Shown: positions 27,506 through 36,599, numbered from the stretch's first letter. The stretch is 64,000 bases of DNA from Limnovirga soli (GCF_013106755.1 NZ_WHPF01000002.1:1-64000); one strand, 5' to 3'. Translations and numbers: made by a program. The notes: generated by a model not told the origin, from the letters alone.

Positions 27506-27529
27506 TTTTCCGGTATTTCTAAAAACCAC
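27506..27529 (+). promoter_or_regulatory. Putative operator, copy B
   Basis: Identical over 24 bp to 26778-26801 and in the same position relative to its promoter, followed by the partly conserved TTTYCCCCGATTG leading into the -33 element. Confidence 0.6.
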
Positions 27530-27541
27530 CGTTTTCCCCGA

Positions 27542-27572
27542 TTGTCTTGCGTTGATGTTGAATGTAGGTTTG
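27542..27572 (+). promoter_or_regulatory. Bacteroidota-type promoter of the LRR T9SS cargo gene
   Basis: TTG at 27542-27544 and TAGGTTTG at 27565-27572, spaced 20 bp, like promoter A. The leader to the start codon at 27677 is about 100 nt. Confidence 0.7.
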
Positions 27573-27676
27573 TATAGAAGAAATTACCAAAACAAAAACT
27601 AATCTATCCCCCCAATAAACCAAAACCGGCGAAGCCGAAAACCGGAATACAGAGTAGGCAAACAAAATTGTACAAT

Positions 27677-30600
27677 ATGAAAAAGCATTATTACTTAATC
27701 ATTCTTTTAATCGCCTCATTCTTATCAGTACATTGTGTACAAGCACAGAATGTAAATATCCCTGATGCAACTTTTAAAGCAAGTTTGGTTGCCAATACAG
27801 CTATTAATACCAATTTAGATGGCGAAATACAGACCACAGAAGCCGAAGCCTATACGGGAACTATTGGTGGCGGTTTAGGGATTAATAATTTAACTGGCGT
27901 AGAAGCATTTATTAATGCCACGGGTTTTGACTGTGAATTTAATAATGTTTCTGTAATTGATCTTACCCATAATACAAAACTTACCAATATTCGTATTTCA
28001 GATTGCCAGGTAACCAGCCTGGATCTTTCATTAAATAGCCTTTTAGATAATTTCTATTGTTATAATTGTCCGTTAGCTACTATTAATGTGCCGGCTAATA
28101 CAATATTTACTTTTTTTCTTTGCCAGAATACTTTGATAACCAGTCTTGATGTTTCTCATAATATAACTTTCGCATTTTTTAACTGTGGGTTAAATTCGAA
28201 GCTTGCCAATTTAAATATTAAAAATGGGCACAATACACAGCTTACCAATTTTTATGCGTTAGGAAATCCTTTACTGACCTGCATTCAGGTAGATGATCCT
28301 GCCTATATGGATGCAAACTGGGGTACAAAAAAAGATGCCTCAGCCAGTTATAACGCAATTTGCAGTAATAATGCGTACAATGTAAATATACCTGATGCAA
28401 ATTTTTTGGCTGCATTGGTTACCAACCCTGATATTAATACTGATGGCGATGGAGCAATACAGGTTTCAGAGGCAATGGCTTTTACAGGAACACTGGATGT
28501 AAGTAACCAGAGCATAAGCGACTTAACGGGCATTGAAGCATTTACCGGAATTACTGCTTTGTATTGCAACAATAATCAAATTACAAGCCTGGATGCGTCT
28601 GCATGTATAAATCTCCAGAACTTACAATGCCAGGGTAATCAGCTTACCAATTTAAACATACCACTCAGCAACGTTCTGGATTATCTTGATTGCTCCGACA
28701 ATCAAATAATCAATTTAGATGTTTCTGCCAATACCGCTCTTACACAATTGAATTGCAGCAATAATCAAATAGTCAATTTAAATGTTTCAAATTGCGGGCA
28801 ATTAGTAAATCTATTTTGTGGTCAGAATAAATTAATCAACACTATAGATCTTTCTAATAATTCTTTATTAATTGGCTTGACATGCAATACAAATCAACTA
28901 ACCACCCTGGATATTTCAAACAACCCATTACTACAAACTTTGGATTGCAGTCAAAATCAAATAAGTACTTTACAGGTATCATCAAATGCTCAACTTGTGA
29001 GTTTAGCCTGCAGTGATAATCTACTTACGGCTTTAATTGTTTCATCAAACCATTTATTAACAAGCTTAACCTGTGGATTTAATCCATTAAGCAACCTTGA
29101 TCTTACTCAAAACCCTGCATTAAGTTATTTAGAATTCAGTAATACCAATATTCCAGACATTGATTTGCATGCTAATGCTAACTTGACTTTCGTAGCTTGT
29201 ACACAAGGTCATTTAACCAGCCTGGATGTATCCTCCTGCCCCTTACTTACTAATTTAAACTGTCAGGCAAACGCCATTGCAAGTTTAAACCTTTCAGCCT
29301 GTTCCTTACTTAACACTTTGATATGCCATGGCAATCAATTAACTGATTTAGATTTATCTGCCAATCCTCAGCTTACACAGGTATATTGTGAGAATAATCC
29401 CTTATTAACTACAGTGAATATCAAGAATGGCAACAACAGCAATCTTGTAGGATTTGATTTAATTGACAATCCTTCTCTTTACTGCATTCAGGTGGATGAT
29501 GCTGCATATATGAATGCAAATTGGAGTGCGGGCAAAGATATTACAGCAAGTTATAATACAAACTGCGCGTCTCCGGGAGCTGCATTAAGATTTGACGGAA
29601 TAGATGATTATGTAGGCGTTTCAGGAGGCGGTGGGCTTAACGATTTACAATCAGGAACTATTGAAATGTGGGTTAAATGGAATGGAAGTAATCAGGATGG
29701 AGCTGATGGCTCATTACCAAATTTTGGTCCTGTTTTATCAAGGCAGTCTGACTTTGAATTCTCCAATCAAATAATAGCATTAAGTGGTCCTGATCCTAAG
29801 ACTGCAACAATCGTTTGGAAACCTTACAATGCAATTTCAAATGCCATAACAGGTTCCACTTCTCCCGCCAACGGATGGAATCATATAGCCATTGTGTATA
29901 GTTCAGGAGGCCACCAGCTATATCTTAACGGAGTGCTTGATGGATCTGGAACAGAAACAGGAGTAATGGGAAATAATACTGCAGTACCTCTTAGTATTGG
30001 CGGATGGACTGGTCAGGGTGTTCGTTATGGCAATGCTGACATTGATGAAGTTAGAATCTGGAATGTGATGAAAACCCAGGCAGAAATACAGGCCAGCATG
30101 CATTGTGAATTACCGGCCGGCACACCTGGATTGCTGGCAAACTATCATTTTAATCAGGGTATTGCATCAGCAGATAATACCGGAGAAACTACCTTGAATG
30201 ATGCCAGCGGAAATGGTCAAAATGGCGCAGTGAATAATTTTTCACTCAATGGTTCATCCTCAAACTGGATATCGCAGGGTGGCGTGGCTAGTGGTACCAG
30301 TTGTGTTCCTAGCTGCCCAAGTTATTTTGCATCGCTTGACATTGAGCCAGGATATCCATCTACCATATGCCCTGGGGAAAGCACAAACCTTGCAGTAAAT
30401 ATTACCGGCGCTTCGCCATCAAATACCTATTTCGATATATCCTATTTTGATGGAGTTTCAACTTATGTCACTAACAGGGTCTTTGTCACCGGGTCAAATG
30501 TTACTGCTGCATTTTCTGTTTCACCAACAGCAACCACAAATTATAAATTAATAAGCATTGCTGATGCAAGCGGCTGCTCAGGTTTAATCGGCCCGGCAAC

Positions 30601-31252
30601 GTCTGATACCTTTGAACTGGTAAACATATGCCAGCCGGTTATATCCATTGCAGACAAAAGAATTACCGAAGGCAATAGTGGCACAACGCTGGCAAAATTC
30701 AAGGTTTCATTAAGCAGTGCAAGTACAAGCACCGTAACCGTTAATTATTCTACAGCTGACAGCACCGCCACCGCAGGCTCGGATTATGTTGCTAAGAGCG
30801 GCAAAGTAAAATTCAATCCAGGGCAAACAAGTAAAACTATCAGTATAACTATTAATGGTGATAAACAAGTTGAGCCAAATGAAAAGATAAAAGTATTGCT
30901 TACCGCACCTGTAAATGCAACCATTGCAGATAACCTTGGCGTTGGTACTATTAAAAACGATGATGTAGCTGCAATTGCTTCAAACAGTACAACATCCGAT
31001 GCTGCTGTAGCAACGAATATTTCTTTAAAGGTTTCTCCAAATCCTGCAAAAGATCAGGTAATCATTTCAGGTCTATCAGCAGGAAATTCAAACTTCATAG
31101 AACTTACAGATTTAAGTGGCCGAAGTTTATTAAAACAAAAAGTTACTGATAATACCCAAACCATTACAATTGGAAAATATGCATCTGGCATTTACCTGCT
31201 GCGCTATTATGATGGAATCAAAATGCAGCAAATTAAAGTGGTAAAAGAGTAA
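27677..31252 (+). CDS. Secreted LRR / LamG / Calx-beta protein with T9SS type-A sorting domain
   Basis: The protein of about 1191 residues has a signal peptide (MKKHYYLIILLIASFLSVHC...AQ). Two paralogous modules follow, each starting NVNIPDA(T/N)F and ending in a CIQVDD.AYM.ANW block. The first has few repeats; the second (about 235-640) holds a run of roughly 14 leucine-rich repeats of the type LTxLxCxxNQLTxLDxS. Then come a LamG-like domain (ALRFDGIDDYVGVSGGG... IEMWVKW), a spacer, a Calx-beta domain (about 990-1100, ITEGNSGTTLAKFKVSL... GSDYV) and the C-terminal sorting domain SPNPAKDQVIISGL... IYLLRYYDG. It should be exported by T9SS and may bind glycans or proteins. It shares its promoter/operator with the 26883 gene. 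Confidence 0.9.
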   Translation: MKKHYYLIILLIASFLSVHCVQAQNVNIPDATFKASLVANTAINTNLDGEIQTTEAEAYTGTIGGGLGINNLTGVEAFINATGFDCEFNNVSVIDLTHNTKLTNIRISDCQVTSLDLSLNSLLDNFYCYNCPLATINVPANTIFTFFLCQNTLITSLDVSHNITFAFFNCGLNSKLANLNIKNGHNTQLTNFYALGNPLLTCIQVDDPAYMDANWGTKKDASASYNAICSNNAYNVNIPDANFLAALVTNPDINTDGDGAIQVSEAMAFTGTLDVSNQSISDLTGIEAFTGITALYCNNNQITSLDASACINLQNLQCQGNQLTNLNIPLSNVLDYLDCSDNQIINLDVSANTALTQLNCSNNQIVNLNVSNCGQLVNLFCGQNKLINTIDLSNNSLLIGLTCNTNQLTTLDISNNPLLQTLDCSQNQISTLQVSSNAQLVSLACSDNLLTALIVSSNHLLTSLTCGFNPLSNLDLTQNPALSYLEFSNTNIPDIDLHANANLTFVACTQGHLTSLDVSSCPLLTNLNCQANAIASLNLSACSLLNTLICHGNQLTDLDLSANPQLTQVYCENNPLLTTVNIKNGNNSNLVGFDLIDNPSLYCIQVDDAAYMNANWSAGKDITASYNTNCASPGAALRFDGIDDYVGVSGGGGLNDLQSGTIEMWVKWNGSNQDGADGSLPNFGPVLSRQSDFEFSNQIIALSGPDPKTATIVWKPYNAISNAITGSTSPANGWNHIAIVYSSGGHQLYLNGVLDGSGTETGVMGNNTAVPLSIGGWTGQGVRYGNADIDEVRIWNVMKTQAEIQASMHCELPAGTPGLLANYHFNQGIASADNTGETTLNDASGNGQNGAVNNFSLNGSSSNWISQGGVASGTSCVPSCPSYFASLDIEPGYPSTICPGESTNLAVNITGASPSNTYFDISYFDGVSTYVTNRVFVTGSNVTAAFSVSPTATTNYKLISIADASGCSGLIGPATSDTFELVNICQPVISIADKRITEGNSGTTLAKFKVSLSSASTSTVTVNYSTADSTATAGSDYVAKSGKVKFNPGQTSKTISITINGDKQVEPNEKIKVLLTAPVNATIADNLGVGTIKNDDVAAIASNSTTSDAAVATNISLKVSPNPAKDQVIISGLSAGNSNFIELTDLSGRSLLKQKVTDNTQTITIGKYASGIYLLRYYDGIKMQQIKVVKE

Positions 31253-31276
31253 ATGTAAATTATCGGATACTTAATA

Positions 31277-31310
31277 AAGTAAGCGATTGCATTAATGCAA
31301 TCGCTTACTT
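31277..31310. promoter_or_regulatory. Perfect 34-bp palindrome between the LRR gene and the SDR gene
   Basis: The whole stretch equals its own reverse complement (half-site AAGTAAGCGATTGCATT). It begins 24 bp after the LRR stop and ends 15 bp before the SDR start. There is no T-run after it, so it is a weak terminator candidate. An operator or a leader hairpin is possible. Confidence 0.6.
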
Positions 31311-31325
31311 AAAAATCAAAACAAC

Positions 31326-32216
31326 ATGAGCAACTCAAACGATTCTTCAACAATACTTGTAGCCGGAGCTACCGGATTTCTAGGCAGGGAAATTTGTCGT
31401 CAGTTAACAGCAGAAAATATGCGTGTAAAAGGATTTGTGCGTGCCACATCAGATGCAAATAAGGTTGCGCACTTAAAAGAATTGGGTGTTGAAACAATTG
31501 AAGGAGACCTAAAGAATAAACAATCTTTAGTAAATGCTTTGAAGGGCGTTTCGGCAATTATTTCAACGGTTTCTTCCACCTTATCAAGACAAGAAGGTGA
31601 TTCTATTCAAACCGTAGATGATGAAGGCCAAACCAATCTGATTGATGCTGCAATACATGCGGGTATAAATCAATTTATATTTATTTCATTTTGCGCCATG
31701 GCGGGTGAATGGCCGCTGCAAACAGCTAAGCGAAAAGTAGAAAGGCATCTTGCCAAAAGTGGTTTAAATTATACCATATTTCAACCCACTTGTTTTATGG
31801 AAGTATGGCTGGGCCCCGCTCTTGGGTTCGATTACCCCAACGCCAAAGCCACTATATATGGAGAAGGTAACAACAAAGTGTCCTGGATAGCTATTAAAGA
31901 TGTAGCGGCTTTTGCTGTAAACTCTTTACATAACCCTCTGGCTAATAATAAAATTATTGAATTAGGTGGGCCACAGGCTTTAAGTCCGCTTGAGGCGGTG
32001 CATATTTTTGAGGCAAGCATTGGCAAAAAATTTGAACTTCAATTTGTACCTGAAGAAGCAATAAAAGTACAAAAAGCAGCAGCCCAGGACCCACTCAGTG
32101 AATCCTTTGCTGGTTTAATGTTAGGCGTTGCAAACGGAAGTGAAATTGATATGACAGAGGCACTAAAAATTTCCCCCATTAAACTAACTTCGGTAAGTGA
32201 TTATGTAAAAAGCTAA
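31326..32216 (+). CDS. NmrA-like SDR / NAD(P)H-binding protein
   Basis: The 296-residue protein has the atypical-SDR start ILVAGATGFLGREICRQL, with the GxxGxxG motif, and segments GVETIEGDLKNKQSLVNALKGVSAIISTVSS and LNYTIFQPTCFMEVWLGP. It follows the NmrA/divinyl-chlorophyllide-reductase-like group of NAD(P)-binding proteins and lacks a clear YxxxK catalytic pair. Substrate unknown. It is preceded by a perfect 34-bp palindrome. Confidence 0.78.
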   Translation: MSNSNDSSTILVAGATGFLGREICRQLTAENMRVKGFVRATSDANKVAHLKELGVETIEGDLKNKQSLVNALKGVSAIISTVSSTLSRQEGDSIQTVDDEGQTNLIDAAIHAGINQFIFISFCAMAGEWPLQTAKRKVERHLAKSGLNYTIFQPTCFMEVWLGPALGFDYPNAKATIYGEGNNKVSWIAIKDVAAFAVNSLHNPLANNKIIELGGPQALSPLEAVHIFEASIGKKFELQFVPEEAIKVQKAAAQDPLSESFAGLMLGVANGSEIDMTEALKISPIKLTSVSDYVKS

Positions 32217-32242
32217 GGGTACATTTTGTTGTTGAATCAATT

Positions 32243-32500
32243 CGGGGGGGCAAACAAAAGAATATGCTTGATGCACCTGTTGCGTCGCACACTTGTACTT
32301 TCAGCACTTTATGCAGCGGAAATGTAATTGCTTACAAAAATTGTTTGTCTGAAGTGAATAATATGTATTAGTTGAACAGAAGCTACTTGCGATATTTACT
32401 TATAGTATTGCAGTTAAATCTTTGGATTAGCTGCCCAAAACCCCGAACGATAAAGTGATTGCGACGCAAGAGGCGATGCTATGAAAACCTGCTGTTGGTA
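32243..32500. repeat. Intergenic inverted repeat IR-10 (two-ended)
   Basis: Left box GTTGCGTCGCACACTTGTAC (32279-32298). Right box AAAGTGATTGCGACGCAAG (about 32452-32470), preceded by CCGAACGAT and followed by GGCGATGC and a GCTGTTGGTA edge (32491-32500). The left boundary is approximate. Confidence 0.8.
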
Positions 32501-32517
32501 TTATTATGGCTTTTGGT

Positions 32518-33435
32518 TTATTGATTTTTAGGATTGCCATTATCGTCTAACAATGGCACAGGCATGGGGAATTGGCCGTTTTGCAGGGGCTGCTCGCTAA
32601 ATACTTTATTTACATGTTGCCACTTACCATTGGCCCATTTAAAACCTTCATAATCACCATCGGGGATAAGCGTAAATTTTTTATCCAATTCATTTGATTC
32701 GCTGATAAGATGATCGAAAATGATAAGGTCTAATTCTTTATCAAATACCAATCTTGAACGGGCATCTTTTTTAAACTCAAGGCAAAAACGGGAAACGGGT
32801 TGGTCAGGCTTGATGGTATCGTTTTCGTATTCAAAATAGGGGCCACCAAACAGGGGTTCATTTTTTTCGTTAAAAGTTAACACCTCCAGCCATTTGCGGG
32901 TACTAAACAAGTCGTTATCATCAAAACCAAATAACGTGTAGTATTGTTTGCCCGCAAATTCTTTTTGAACAATGCCATAATAAATGGCGCCAATCCAGTT
33001 TTTGTTGGTGCGCACCCCATCCGTTGGCGTTGCTGAAAAATCACTTTGATCCGTTAGCGGAAATAGTTTTAACGAGCCATCCGCAGTGCGCATTTGAATG
33101 GCGCCATATTGACGGTAATAGCTTTCATCTTTTTCTATTTGCCAGGTAAAAATGCGAAAACTGCTATCGGGCGCATATATTTTTGAAACTGTTTTAATAG
33201 AATCGAAAGGGTAGTAGAAGGAATTGCTGTTTTTTAAGACTTTTACCAATGATCGTATAAAAACACTATCTGCAAAAAATCGGGTAGATGTTTCTGGTGC
33301 AAAAATCATTTGATTGGCAAATGGTTTCATGCTGTCTTCTGCATTGCGCATTTGTTCAAATTGCGTTGCATTAATATGCTGCGCATTAGTCCTGAGAGTA
33401 ATGATTGCCAATAAAAATAAAATCAGTTGTTTCAT
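32518..33435 (-). CDS. Secreted protein of unknown function
   Basis: The protein of about 305 residues has a signal peptide (MKQLILFLLAIITLRTNA|Q) starting at ATG 33435. The mature part contains the recognisable stretches ALYYGI-like IGAIYYGIVQKEFAGKQYYTLFGFDDND and YEGFKWANGKWQHVNKVF, a pattern seen in uncharacterised Bacteroidota proteins. No enzymatic motif is visible. It lies downstream of the heptose operon in the same direction (about 78 bp after gmhB), so it may be read through, but a functional link is not evident. Confidence 0.7.
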   Translation of the reverse strand: MKQLILFLLAIITLRTNAQHINATQFEQMRNAEDSMKPFANQMIFAPETSTRFFADSVFIRSLVKVLKNSNSFYYPFDSIKTVSKIYAPDSSFRIFTWQIEKDESYYRQYGAIQMRTADGSLKLFPLTDQSDFSATPTDGVRTNKNWIGAIYYGIVQKEFAGKQYYTLFGFDDNDLFSTRKWLEVLTFNEKNEPLFGGPYFEYENDTIKPDQPVSRFCLEFKKDARSRLVFDKELDLIIFDHLISESNELDKKFTLIPDGDYEGFKWANGKWQHVNKVFSEQPLQNGQFPMPVPLLDDNGNPKNQ

Positions 33436-33512
33436 ATTTGATGGTAACAAGTTAGTAGCCTTTACGGAAATGAGGTTCGCTTATTGTTTAAAATGAATAA
33501 TTTATGATTTTT

Positions 33513-34067
33513 TTATTGTTCAAATGCCTTTGCTAAATCTAATAAGCTATTGTAACGGTCATCAATTAATGCATGCGGGTAGGCTGTTTCGGGATTGGTG
33601 CTCGCTATAAAAACAGTTGCCATACCTGCATTGCGACCAAACTGCATATCGGATAATTTATTACCAGCTATAATACTTTTTGAAAAATCTATTTCAGGAA
33701 AATCTGCCTGTGCCTGTAAAGCCATGCCATGCTGTGGTTTGCGGTTCGGGCTTTTGTCATCCATATCGGTACAAAAATATATTTGGTCTATTCTGCCACC
33801 CGACTGGGTTATAGCCTGCATCATTTCTGTATGAATATTGTGCAGGTCATCCAGTGTCATTAACCCCTTGCTAACTCCTTTTTGATTGGTAACAATCACT
33901 ATTTTGCCAAATAGGTTATTGCAAATGCGCAGTGCTTCCAAAGTGCCTTCGTAGAAAAAAAATTCAGAGACATTGGTTACATATAGGCCTTGAATTTCCC
34001 GGTTAATAACGCCATCACGATCTAAAAATAAAGTCCAGCTTTTATCAATGGTTGAAAATGGTATCAT
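33513..34067 (-). CDS. gmhB: D-glycero-D-manno-heptose-1,7-bisphosphate 7-phosphatase
   Basis: The 184-residue HAD-IIIA phosphatase has motif I FLDRDGVINRE (catalytic Asp pair), motif II IVTNQKGVSKG and a lysine plus acidic motif in NRKPQHGMALQAQADF and AGNKLSDMQFGRNAG. The usual zinc-loop cysteines of E. coli GmhB are only partly present (IYFCTDMDD), as in other short versions. It dephosphorylates heptose-1,7-bisphosphate before GDP activation. It is the last gene of the hddA-gmhA-hddC-gmhB operon, 8 bp after hddC. Confidence 0.88.
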   Translation of the reverse strand: MIPFSTIDKSWTLFLDRDGVINREIQGLYVTNVSEFFFYEGTLEALRICNNLFGKIVIVTNQKGVSKGLMTLDDLHNIHTEMMQAITQSGGRIDQIYFCTDMDDKSPNRKPQHGMALQAQADFPEIDFSKSIIAGNKLSDMQFGRNAGMATVFIASTNPETAYPHALIDDRYNSLLDLAKAFEQ

Positions 34068-34075
34068 ATCAATTG

Positions 34076-34816
34076 TTACATGTTCTTAAAATCATTTTGC
34101 GCCCTTTCCAAATCTTCAGGTATGCCAATATCAATAAAATAGGCGTCTTCTATATACCCAGCAATAGTATTGTTATATAGATGCTTTTCAAGATAATCTT
34201 TTTCAAATGAAAAGGCGGTTGGCAATACCAAATCCTGCCATGAAGATTTTTCTATCACGTACAGCCCACCATTGATTAAGGCATTTGTATAGTATTTCTT
34301 TTCACTAAAATTGGTTATGATGTTTTTATCATTCATACCTACCACACCATAACGGCTGGTATGTTGCATTGGTTTAAGTGCCACCGTGCATTGGGCTTTA
34401 TGGCTAGTATGTTGTTGCAGCAATAACAATGTGTTTACAAAAAATAAAGTATCGCCATTTACCACCAATACCTGCTCTGTATTTGCTTTTGCTAATGCCT
34501 GCTTTAATGCTCCACCGGTGCCCAATGGACTATCCTCAATACTAAAACTAAAATGCATATTGTATTTGGAATTGGCAATATATTCCTGAACCATATGATG
34601 TAAATAACCCAAAGCCAAAATACAATGTTGAATGCCCTGTTTTTCTAAATAACCAAGCAGGTAGTGTAAAAATGGTTGGTGATTTATTGGGGCCAGGCAT
34701 TTAGGCAGATGCTGCATTACCGGCAGCAAACGGGTGCCGGCACCACCAGCCAGAATAATTGCTTCCCTAACGCCGGTGGTGGAAGATGAGGATTTATTTT
34801 CTGCAACTTGCTGCAT
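34076..34816 (-). CDS. hddC: D-glycero-alpha-D-manno-heptose-1-phosphate guanylyltransferase
   Basis: The 246-residue nucleotidyltransferase has the signature AIILAGGAGTRLLPVMQHLPKCLAPI and the metal-binding VVNGDTLFFV. NTP_transferase alone fits several sugars, but its place between gmhA and gmhB, with hddA upstream, supports HddC, which makes GDP-D-glycero-alpha-D-manno-heptose. The spacing to gmhA is 10 bp. It acts in the cytoplasm and supplies activated heptose for surface glycans or protein glycosylation. Confidence 0.85.
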   Translation of the reverse strand: MQQVAENKSSSSTTGVREAIILAGGAGTRLLPVMQHLPKCLAPINHQPFLHYLLGYLEKQGIQHCILALGYLHHMVQEYIANSKYNMHFSFSIEDSPLGTGGALKQALAKANTEQVLVVNGDTLFFVNTLLLLQQHTSHKAQCTVALKPMQHTSRYGVVGMNDKNIITNFSEKKYYTNALINGGLYVIEKSSWQDLVLPTAFSFEKDYLEKHLYNNTIAGYIEDAYFIDIGIPEDLERAQNDFKNM

Positions 34817-34826
34817 AAGCTATTGG

Positions 34827-35402
34827 TTATGCAAATAATTGGGCTTCTACCAGTTCACAAATAATATGGCCAATCATGATATGGCTTTCCTGAATACGGG
34901 GTGTATCGGTAGATGGTACATTGAACAGAAAATGACTGATGTCTTTTATTTTACCACCCGTGGCGCCAGTAAATCCAACTGTAACCATGTTTTTGGATTG
35001 CGCTGTTTCAAATGCTTGTATGATATTGGTGGAGTTGCCGGAGGTGGTTAATCCAATCAATACATCGCCACTTTGGCCAATGCCATCTACGAGGCGGGAG
35101 TAAATTACATCAAAGCTATAATCGTTGGCTACTGCGGTTAAATAGGAGGTATTGCAGTGCAAAGCTTCGGCAGGTAAGGCCTTACGGTTTTTATAAAAAC
35201 GGCCTGAGAATTCGGCAGCCAGATGTTGGGCATCTGCAGCACTGCCACCATTACCGCAAAACAATACTTTATTGCCATTGGCAAATGCGTTGGCAATGGT
35301 ATTTACTACTGATTCAATATTTTTTATCATAGCCTCATTTCCCAGTATGTCTTGTTTTACTGTTACGGAAGCCTGAATAATATTTTTTATTGTTTGGTTC
35401 AT
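34827..35402 (-). CDS. gmhA: Sedoheptulose-7-phosphate isomerase
   Basis: The 191-residue SIS-domain protein has the family motifs FCGNGGSAADAQHLAAEFSGRF, a LTAVANDYSFDVIYSR stretch and TTSGNSTNIIQAFETA for sugar-phosphate binding. The C-terminal ESHIMIGHIICELVE carries the conserved histidines that bind zinc. It converts sedoheptulose-7-phosphate to D-glycero-D-manno-heptose-7-phosphate, the first committed step of the pathway. A half copy of the intergenic repeat separates it from hddA. Confidence 0.93.
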   Translation of the reverse strand: MNQTIKNIIQASVTVKQDILGNEAMIKNIESVVNTIANAFANGNKVLFCGNGGSAADAQHLAAEFSGRFYKNRKALPAEALHCNTSYLTAVANDYSFDVIYSRLVDGIGQSGDVLIGLTTSGNSTNIIQAFETAQSKNMVTVGFTGATGGKIKDISHFLFNVPSTDTPRIQESHIMIGHIICELVEAQLFA

Positions 35403-35444
35403 TTTAATATTTTGAGGGTGGTTTTTACCTCATGTGATTTTATT

Positions 35445-35513
35445 ACTGCCACCTATTCAGTTTGTACAAGTGTGCGACGCAAGTGGGCTGCATGTTCTTA
35501 CTGGCGCCGGGCT
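35445..35513. repeat. Intergenic repeat IR-11 (single end, inside the heptose operon)
   Basis: Box GTACAAGTGTGCGACGCAAG (35464-35483) and edge GCCGGGCT (35506-35513), preceded by ACTGCCACC. It lies between hddA and gmhA, which otherwise look like one transcription unit. Confidence 0.75.
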
Positions 35514-35556
35514 CACAATTTGTATTTTAAAAGATATTGTTGTTTTTATTTTTAAT

Positions 35557-36585
35557 TTAAGAGGCGGTTGACCAGCTGATTAATCCGTGTTTGGTAAAAC
35601 GATAAGGTTTTACTTCGCCGCCAAAATTATTTAAACTATCTATTACCTTATATCGGGTATTGCCGGGGCAATAGAATATCATAAATCCGCCGCCACCGGC
35701 TCCACTTATTTTGCCTCCTGTTGCACCCGCTTTTTTGGCAGCCTCATAAATATCTTCAATAAAAGAATTGCTGATATGAGTGGCCATTTTTCTTTTTTGT
35801 TCAAAGCCAAAATCCAGCACTTCACCAATTTCGTGTAAACGGCCTTTTAACAAGGCTTCCTTCATCATGTGTGCCTGCTCCTTTAGCTGGTGCATGGCGG
35901 CTATAGAAACATTGTTATTGTTTAACACATTTTGCTGCTGCTCTCTGATTATATTGGCCGACTCCCTGGTTTTATCCGTATAATATAGTACCAGATTGTG
36001 TTCCAGTTCGTTCAGGTATTCCTGTTTTATACGTAATGGATTTACTATAACATTATCTGCATTACTAAACTCCATAAAATTCACACCTCCAAATGTGGCA
36101 GCATATTGGTCTTGCCGGCCGCCTTCCAGCCCCAGGTCGTTGCGTTCGATATCGTAGGCATAATGGGCAATATCATATTCACCTAAAGGCAGTTTTAGCA
36201 TTTCGGCAAAAGCACCAATAATGGCCACCACAAGGGTAGACGATGTGCCTAATCCACTGCCGGCCGGTGCATCAACATAGGTACTTAAACAAAAATTAGT
36301 GAGGGGTAAACCATAATCTTTTTGGATACGGTTATACACCCCTTTTAAAAGATCTAATTTGCCGTTAATGGGTAATTGGCTGGCCCACTCGTAACGCTTT
36401 TCCTGTTTAAGATCAAAAGCCTTTAGGATGATGCCATTTTCTGTGATGGGTTCGATAGTAGCATGGGCATAATGAGCAATGGTGGCATTTAAAATGGCAC
36501 CGCCAAAAGTATTGCTGTACGGACTAACATCTGTACCGCCACCAGCCAAACCAATACGTAGGGGGGCCCTGCTTCTGTAGATCAT
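35557..36585 (-). CDS. hddA: D-glycero-alpha-D-manno-heptose-7-phosphate kinase
   Basis: The 342-residue GHMP kinase has start APLRIGLAGGGTDVSPYSNTFGG, the ATP-binding loop PAGSGLGTSSTLVV and the C-terminal GGKISGAGGGGFMIFY. The GGGTDVSPYS motif is typical of the HddA branch. It phosphorylates heptose-7-phosphate at O-1, giving the bisphosphate that GmhB uses. It is the first gene of the heptose operon. Confidence 0.9.
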   Translation of the reverse strand: MIYRSRAPLRIGLAGGGTDVSPYSNTFGGAILNATIAHYAHATIEPITENGIILKAFDLKQEKRYEWASQLPINGKLDLLKGVYNRIQKDYGLPLTNFCLSTYVDAPAGSGLGTSSTLVVAIIGAFAEMLKLPLGEYDIAHYAYDIERNDLGLEGGRQDQYAATFGGVNFMEFSNADNVIVNPLRIKQEYLNELEHNLVLYYTDKTRESANIIREQQQNVLNNNNVSIAAMHQLKEQAHMMKEALLKGRLHEIGEVLDFGFEQKRKMATHISNSFIEDIYEAAKKAGATGGKISGAGGGGFMIFYCPGNTRYKVIDSLNNFGGEVKPYRFTKHGLISWSTAS

Positions 36586-36599
36586 TTTTATTATTTATG

